Below, in pieces: positions 6,246 to 8,126 of a DNA stretch of 8,126 nucleotides. The translations under genes were made by a program, and so were the position numbers. Numbering within the stretch: position 1 is the stretch's first letter; each line of letters begins with the position of its first letter. Source of the DNA: Bacteroidales bacterium (lineage in GTDB: Bacteria; Bacteroidota; Bacteroidia; Bacteroidales; P3); assembly GCA_900769785.1 (NCBI GenBank), contig CAAGHV010000189.1:1-8126 (forward strand), written 5' to 3'. The notes under the pieces are model-generated. The model was not told the origin of the DNA. It saw nothing but the letters and a program-made list of their open reading frames with translations, and made no database searches.

Positions 6246-7304
6246 ATGAATGTAAATGAAATTATGTTTTTTGGAGGTTTCTTGGTTTTAGTTACCTTTA
6301 TGTTGGTGCTCGATTTGGGTGTCTTTCATAAAAAAGACCATGTTATTTCGTTTAAAGAGGCCACAGCGTGGACTTGTGTATGGATATCGCTAGCACTTGT
6401 ATTTGCAGCGGTTATATATTTCTGTGCCGAGTGGATTCATGGTATCAACACCATGGAGCAGCTACAGGCTATAAATATCAAGCATGGACACAACCTCGCC
6501 CTCGATGCTTCGTTGGGGTTTGAGGCCAATATGGATATGTATCGCAATGCTATTACTCTCGAATACCTTACCGGTTATTTGTTGGAGAAAGCCCTTTCTA
6601 TAGATAATATCTTTGTGATGATTATGATATTCGTTAGTTTCGGTATCGACCAAAAGTACTATCACCGTGTGCTTTTCTGGGGTATTATAGGTGCCATAGT
6701 GTTGCGTTTTGTATTCATCTTTGCAAGTGCCGCTCTTATCCAAGAGTTCTCGTGGATATTGGCAGTGTTTGGGGCTATATTGGTAATATCGGGTATAAAG
6801 ATGTTTTTCGACAAGAACGACGAGAAGATAGATACCGAAAAGCACCCAATGGTACGTTTTTGTTCCAAGTATTTCCGCCTGCATCCACAAGGTCATGGCC
6901 ACGATTTCTTCTGCCGTATTGACGGCAAACGCTATATCACTCCGCTGTTTGTAGTGCTTTTGGTTATCGAATTTTCTGATGTGATATTTGCTGTCGATTC
7001 AATACCCGCTGTGTTCTCGGTTACTCAAGATCCCTTTATAGTATTCTTCTCTAATATATTTGCAATATTAGGTTTGCGTTCGCTGTTCTTTATGCTAAGC
7101 AATGTTATGAATATGTTCTGGACTTTAAAGTATGGCCTGGGTGTATTGTTAACCTTTATAGGTGTAAAAATGTTGCTACACACTTTCTGGCATATAGAGA
7201 TAGGTACGGGAGTATCTCTTTTGGTTATAGCCGGAATATTGGTGCTGAGTATATTAGTGTCGCTTATATTTCCCAAAAAAGAAACAAAGGAGGTAGTAGA
7301 ATAA
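6246..7304 (+). CDS. TerC/Alx-family integral membrane protein (metal homeostasis)
   Basis: A 352-residue inner-membrane protein with about eight to nine hydrophobic segments. Family signatures are strong: LVLDLGVFHK (20-29) near the N-terminus, LEYLTGYLLEKALSIDNIFV (105-124), YHRVLFWGIIGAIVLR (139-154), and the hallmark VIEFSDVIFAVDSIPAVF (240-257) followed by SNIFAILGLRSLFFML (269-284). The acidic residues D23, E114, D120, E242, D245 and D251 within the membrane segments are those expected to handle cations. In related proteins (Alx, MeeF/MeeY) the family has been linked to manganese export or loading of exported enzymes; older names refer to tellurite resistance, for which nothing here gives support. 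A loop of about 35 residues (66-100, including IKHGHN) separates early membrane segments and makes it longer than E. coli Alx. No yybP-ykoY-like riboswitch can lie in the 16-bp gap to the TPR gene. Confidence 0.93.
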   Translation: MNVNEIMFFGGFLVLVTFMLVLDLGVFHKKDHVISFKEATAWTCVWISLALVFAAVIYFCAEWIHGINTMEQLQAINIKHGHNLALDASLGFEANMDMYRNAITLEYLTGYLLEKALSIDNIFVMIMIFVSFGIDQKYYHRVLFWGIIGAIVLRFVFIFASAALIQEFSWILAVFGAILVISGIKMFFDKNDEKIDTEKHPMVRFCSKYFRLHPQGHGHDFFCRIDGKRYITPLFVVLLVIEFSDVIFAVDSIPAVFSVTQDPFIVFFSNIFAILGLRSLFFMLSNVMNMFWTLKYGLGVLLTFIGVKMLLHTFWHIEIGTGVSLLVIAGILVLSILVSLIFPKKETKEVVE

Positions 7305-7306
7305 AA

Positions 7307-7333
7307 AAATATTGGTCTTCGACCGTAATATTT
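7307..7333 (+). terminator. Hairpin after terC, possible weak terminator
   Basis: AAATATT-GGTC (7307-7317), a 3-base TTC loop, then GACC-(GT)-AATATTT (7321-7333) form an 11-bp stem with a 2-base bulge. It begins 2 bp after the TerC stop codon. There is no long T-run after it, so termination would be weak; it could instead stabilise the 3' end of a processed transcript. Confidence 0.4.
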
Positions 7334-7388
7334 CAACAGAAAAGATACTAAATATATAGTAAGTAAATAAGATAAAAGATATAACATT

Positions 7389-7769
7389 ATGAAGAAGTTT
7401 TTGGTAGCATTATTGGTGTTCTGTGCAACGGCAGTTTCGACCTACGCATGTGATATACAGTTTACGTTGCAAGACAGTAAAGGTAAAACCGTTAGCCCCG
7501 CCAAGGTGAAAGTGGGTGAAGAATATGTACTTGTGGTTAGATTTGAAACCACTCATGGCAACTGCGGTATAGCTGTCGAGGATACCAAATTTAAATTGGA
7601 TGGTGTAAAAGTAGTGAAAGCTTCGGACTGGGAAGACCAAGGCAACGAGGTTTATATCCGAAAGCTAAACATAAAGATTACAGACAACAAAAAGGACACT
7701 TCCTCGCTTGTGGTGGTTCGAGAATGTGGTCGAGGTGGTGCTTTGGCCGAGTTTACTTTGAAGAAATAA
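7389..7769 (+). CDS. Small exported protein of unknown function
   Basis: A 126-residue protein with a clear signal peptide (MKKFLVALLVFCATAVSTYA, cut before C21). The Cys at +1 is preceded by T-Y-A, which is not a good lipobox, so a lipoprotein is possible but not favoured. The mature part is about 105 residues and looks all-beta, with alternating strands such as EEYVLVVRFETT and RKLNIKITD, consistent with an immunoglobulin-like fold. Distinct patterns are CDIQF at the mature N-terminus, THGNCGIAVEDTKFK (55-69) and VVVRECGRGGA (108-118). The three mature Cys (21, 59, 113) and H56 could form a disulfide or a metal site. I do not recognise the family with certainty. No TAnnTTTG box is visible in the 84-bp gap after TerC, so it may be transcribed from upstream. 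A strong terminator follows 29 bp after the stop. Confidence 0.85.
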   Translation: MKKFLVALLVFCATAVSTYACDIQFTLQDSKGKTVSPAKVKVGEEYVLVVRFETTHGNCGIAVEDTKFKLDGVKVVKASDWEDQGNEVYIRKLNIKITDNKKDTSSLVVVRECGRGGALAEFTLKK

Positions 7770-7798
7770 CCCATGCCGATTATGTAATCGTATCCGTC

Positions 7799-7833
7799 AA
7801 GGTGCAAACTGCATAGCAGTTTGCACCTTTTTT
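7799..7833 (+). terminator. Rho-independent terminator after the small exported-protein gene
   Basis: A perfect 14-bp stem, AAGGTGCAAACTGC (7799-7812) with GCAGTTTGCACCTT (7816-7829), closes a 3-base ATA loop and runs into six T (7828-7833). This is a textbook intrinsic terminator for the plus-strand transcript. It marks the end of the aroB-to-small-protein series. Confidence 0.95.
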
Positions 7834-7884
7834 GTATTGTACCATATAACTATGTGCCCAAAAAGATGACGTAGTTTCGAGCTG

Positions 7885-8000
7885 TAATATTCCCTACATA
7901 TATATTATATATAGGGGTAATATATGTATTGTCGCCATAAGATATATGGTTTAGCTCTGTAACATATATATATATATTACGGCGATAAAATATATATGTT
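7885..8000. repeat. Nested AT-rich inverted repeats
   Basis: Two adjacent dyads occur. The first pairs TAATATTCCCTA (7885-7896) with TAGGGGTAATATA (7912-7924) around a TATA-rich centre. The second pairs ATATGTATTGTCGCC (ending 7936) with GGCGATAAAATATAT (from 7981) at 12 of 15 positions, and encloses a smaller pairing of GATATATGGTT (7941-7951) with AACATATAT (7961-7969). Long TA runs pair easily by chance, so only the CCCTA/TAGGG and TCGCC/GGCGA parts are informative. Confidence 0.45.
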
Positions 8001-8104
8001 GGAATGCTATTTCTATATCGTTGATTTTTAAGGGCTATTTTTTTTGACAACGGGCAATAAAATATTCTCTATAATATATAATATCAATGTATATCCCCGA
8101 TGTA

Positions 8105-8126
8105 GAGACGCGCCGCGGCACGTCTC
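8105..8126. repeat. GC-rich palindrome, probably a dispersed intergenic repeat, cut by the window edge
   Basis: GAGACG (8105-8110) and CGTCTC (8121-8126) flank the perfect palindrome GCCGCGGC (8112-8119); only the C/A pair at 8111/8120 breaks the symmetry. The preceding TGTA (8101-8104) would extend the stem if the next bases are TACA. It stands out as almost pure GC in AT-rich surroundings. GTAGAGACG...CGTCTCTAC palindromes are, to my recollection, a recurrent intergenic element in several bacterial phyla, but this cannot be tested here. Confidence 0.6.

Larger units (their letters stand above)
7834..8126. other. AT-rich gene-free region at the right edge
   Basis: 293 bp with no credible gene. 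A 66-codon minus-strand frame over 7850-8050 encodes only Ile/Tyr/Asn-rich sequence dictated by TATA runs. The region contains nested AT-rich inverted repeats (7885-8000) and ends in a GC-rich palindrome that touches the edge. Confidence 0.7.

Noticed and set aside
6246..7304. Tellurite resistance locus
   Set aside because: Only a lone TerC/Alx-type protein is present, with no TerA, TerB, TerD or TerE neighbours; a metal-homeostasis role fits better.
7850..8050. Minus-strand 66-codon frame
   Set aside because: Composition (Ile, Tyr, Asn, Thr) follows directly from TATA-rich DNA; there is no family resemblance or supporting promoter.
8044..8075. TTGACA and TATAAT resembling an E. coli sigma-70 promoter
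   Set aside because: The gap is 20 bases, too long for that promoter type, and Bacteroidota primary sigma uses TTTG/TAnnTTTG. TATAAT is expected by chance in this AT-rich stretch.

Overview
The window looks like chromosomal DNA of an AT-rich member of the Bacteroidota, most likely Bacteroidales. Support comes from the two best promoters, which carry the TAnnTTTG -7 box of that phylum, from start codons that mostly lack a Shine-Dalgarno sequence, from heavy use of ATA for isoleucine, and from the protein types present. No species can be named from the sequence alone.

Left part (1-1659, all on the minus strand). Reading right to left, a small secreted protein with seven His-Lys-Cys repeats (1659-1333) is followed by a tight three-gene cassette. 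This is an ECF sigma factor (1203-661), a short single-pass membrane protein in the anti-sigma position (642-337), and a membrane-anchored periplasmic protein with an LTEEQ motif (320 to the left edge, incomplete). The order sigma, small membrane anti-sigma, LTxxQ-type periplasmic protein resembles CnrYXH-like and Spy/CpxP-like envelope or metal sensing systems. The secreted Cys/His repeat protein just upstream makes metal sensing or sequestration a reasonable hypothesis. A TATCTTTG promoter with a large inverted repeat at the predicted transcription start lies in front of the sigma gene.

Middle (1660-2050). This divergent intergenic region has no gene. It holds a degenerate tandem repeat with a strict 22-bp period (1824-1911) and the aroB promoter.

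Right part (2051-7769, all plus). aroB (3-dehydroquinate synthase, shikimate pathway) is followed 15 bp later by an M20-family amidohydrolase. After a 114-bp gap comes an exported TPR protein followed 16 bp later by a TerC/Alx-family membrane protein. A small exported protein of unknown function ends the series, closed by a textbook rho-independent terminator (7799-7833).

Right edge (7834-8126). No credible gene is present. The stretch contains AT-rich nested inverted repeats and, at the very end, a GC-rich palindrome resembling dispersed intergenic repeats. The most interesting material is the minus-strand sigma cassette with its HKC-repeat neighbour; next are the 22-bp tandem repeat and the terminal palindrome. 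The rest is ordinary housekeeping content.
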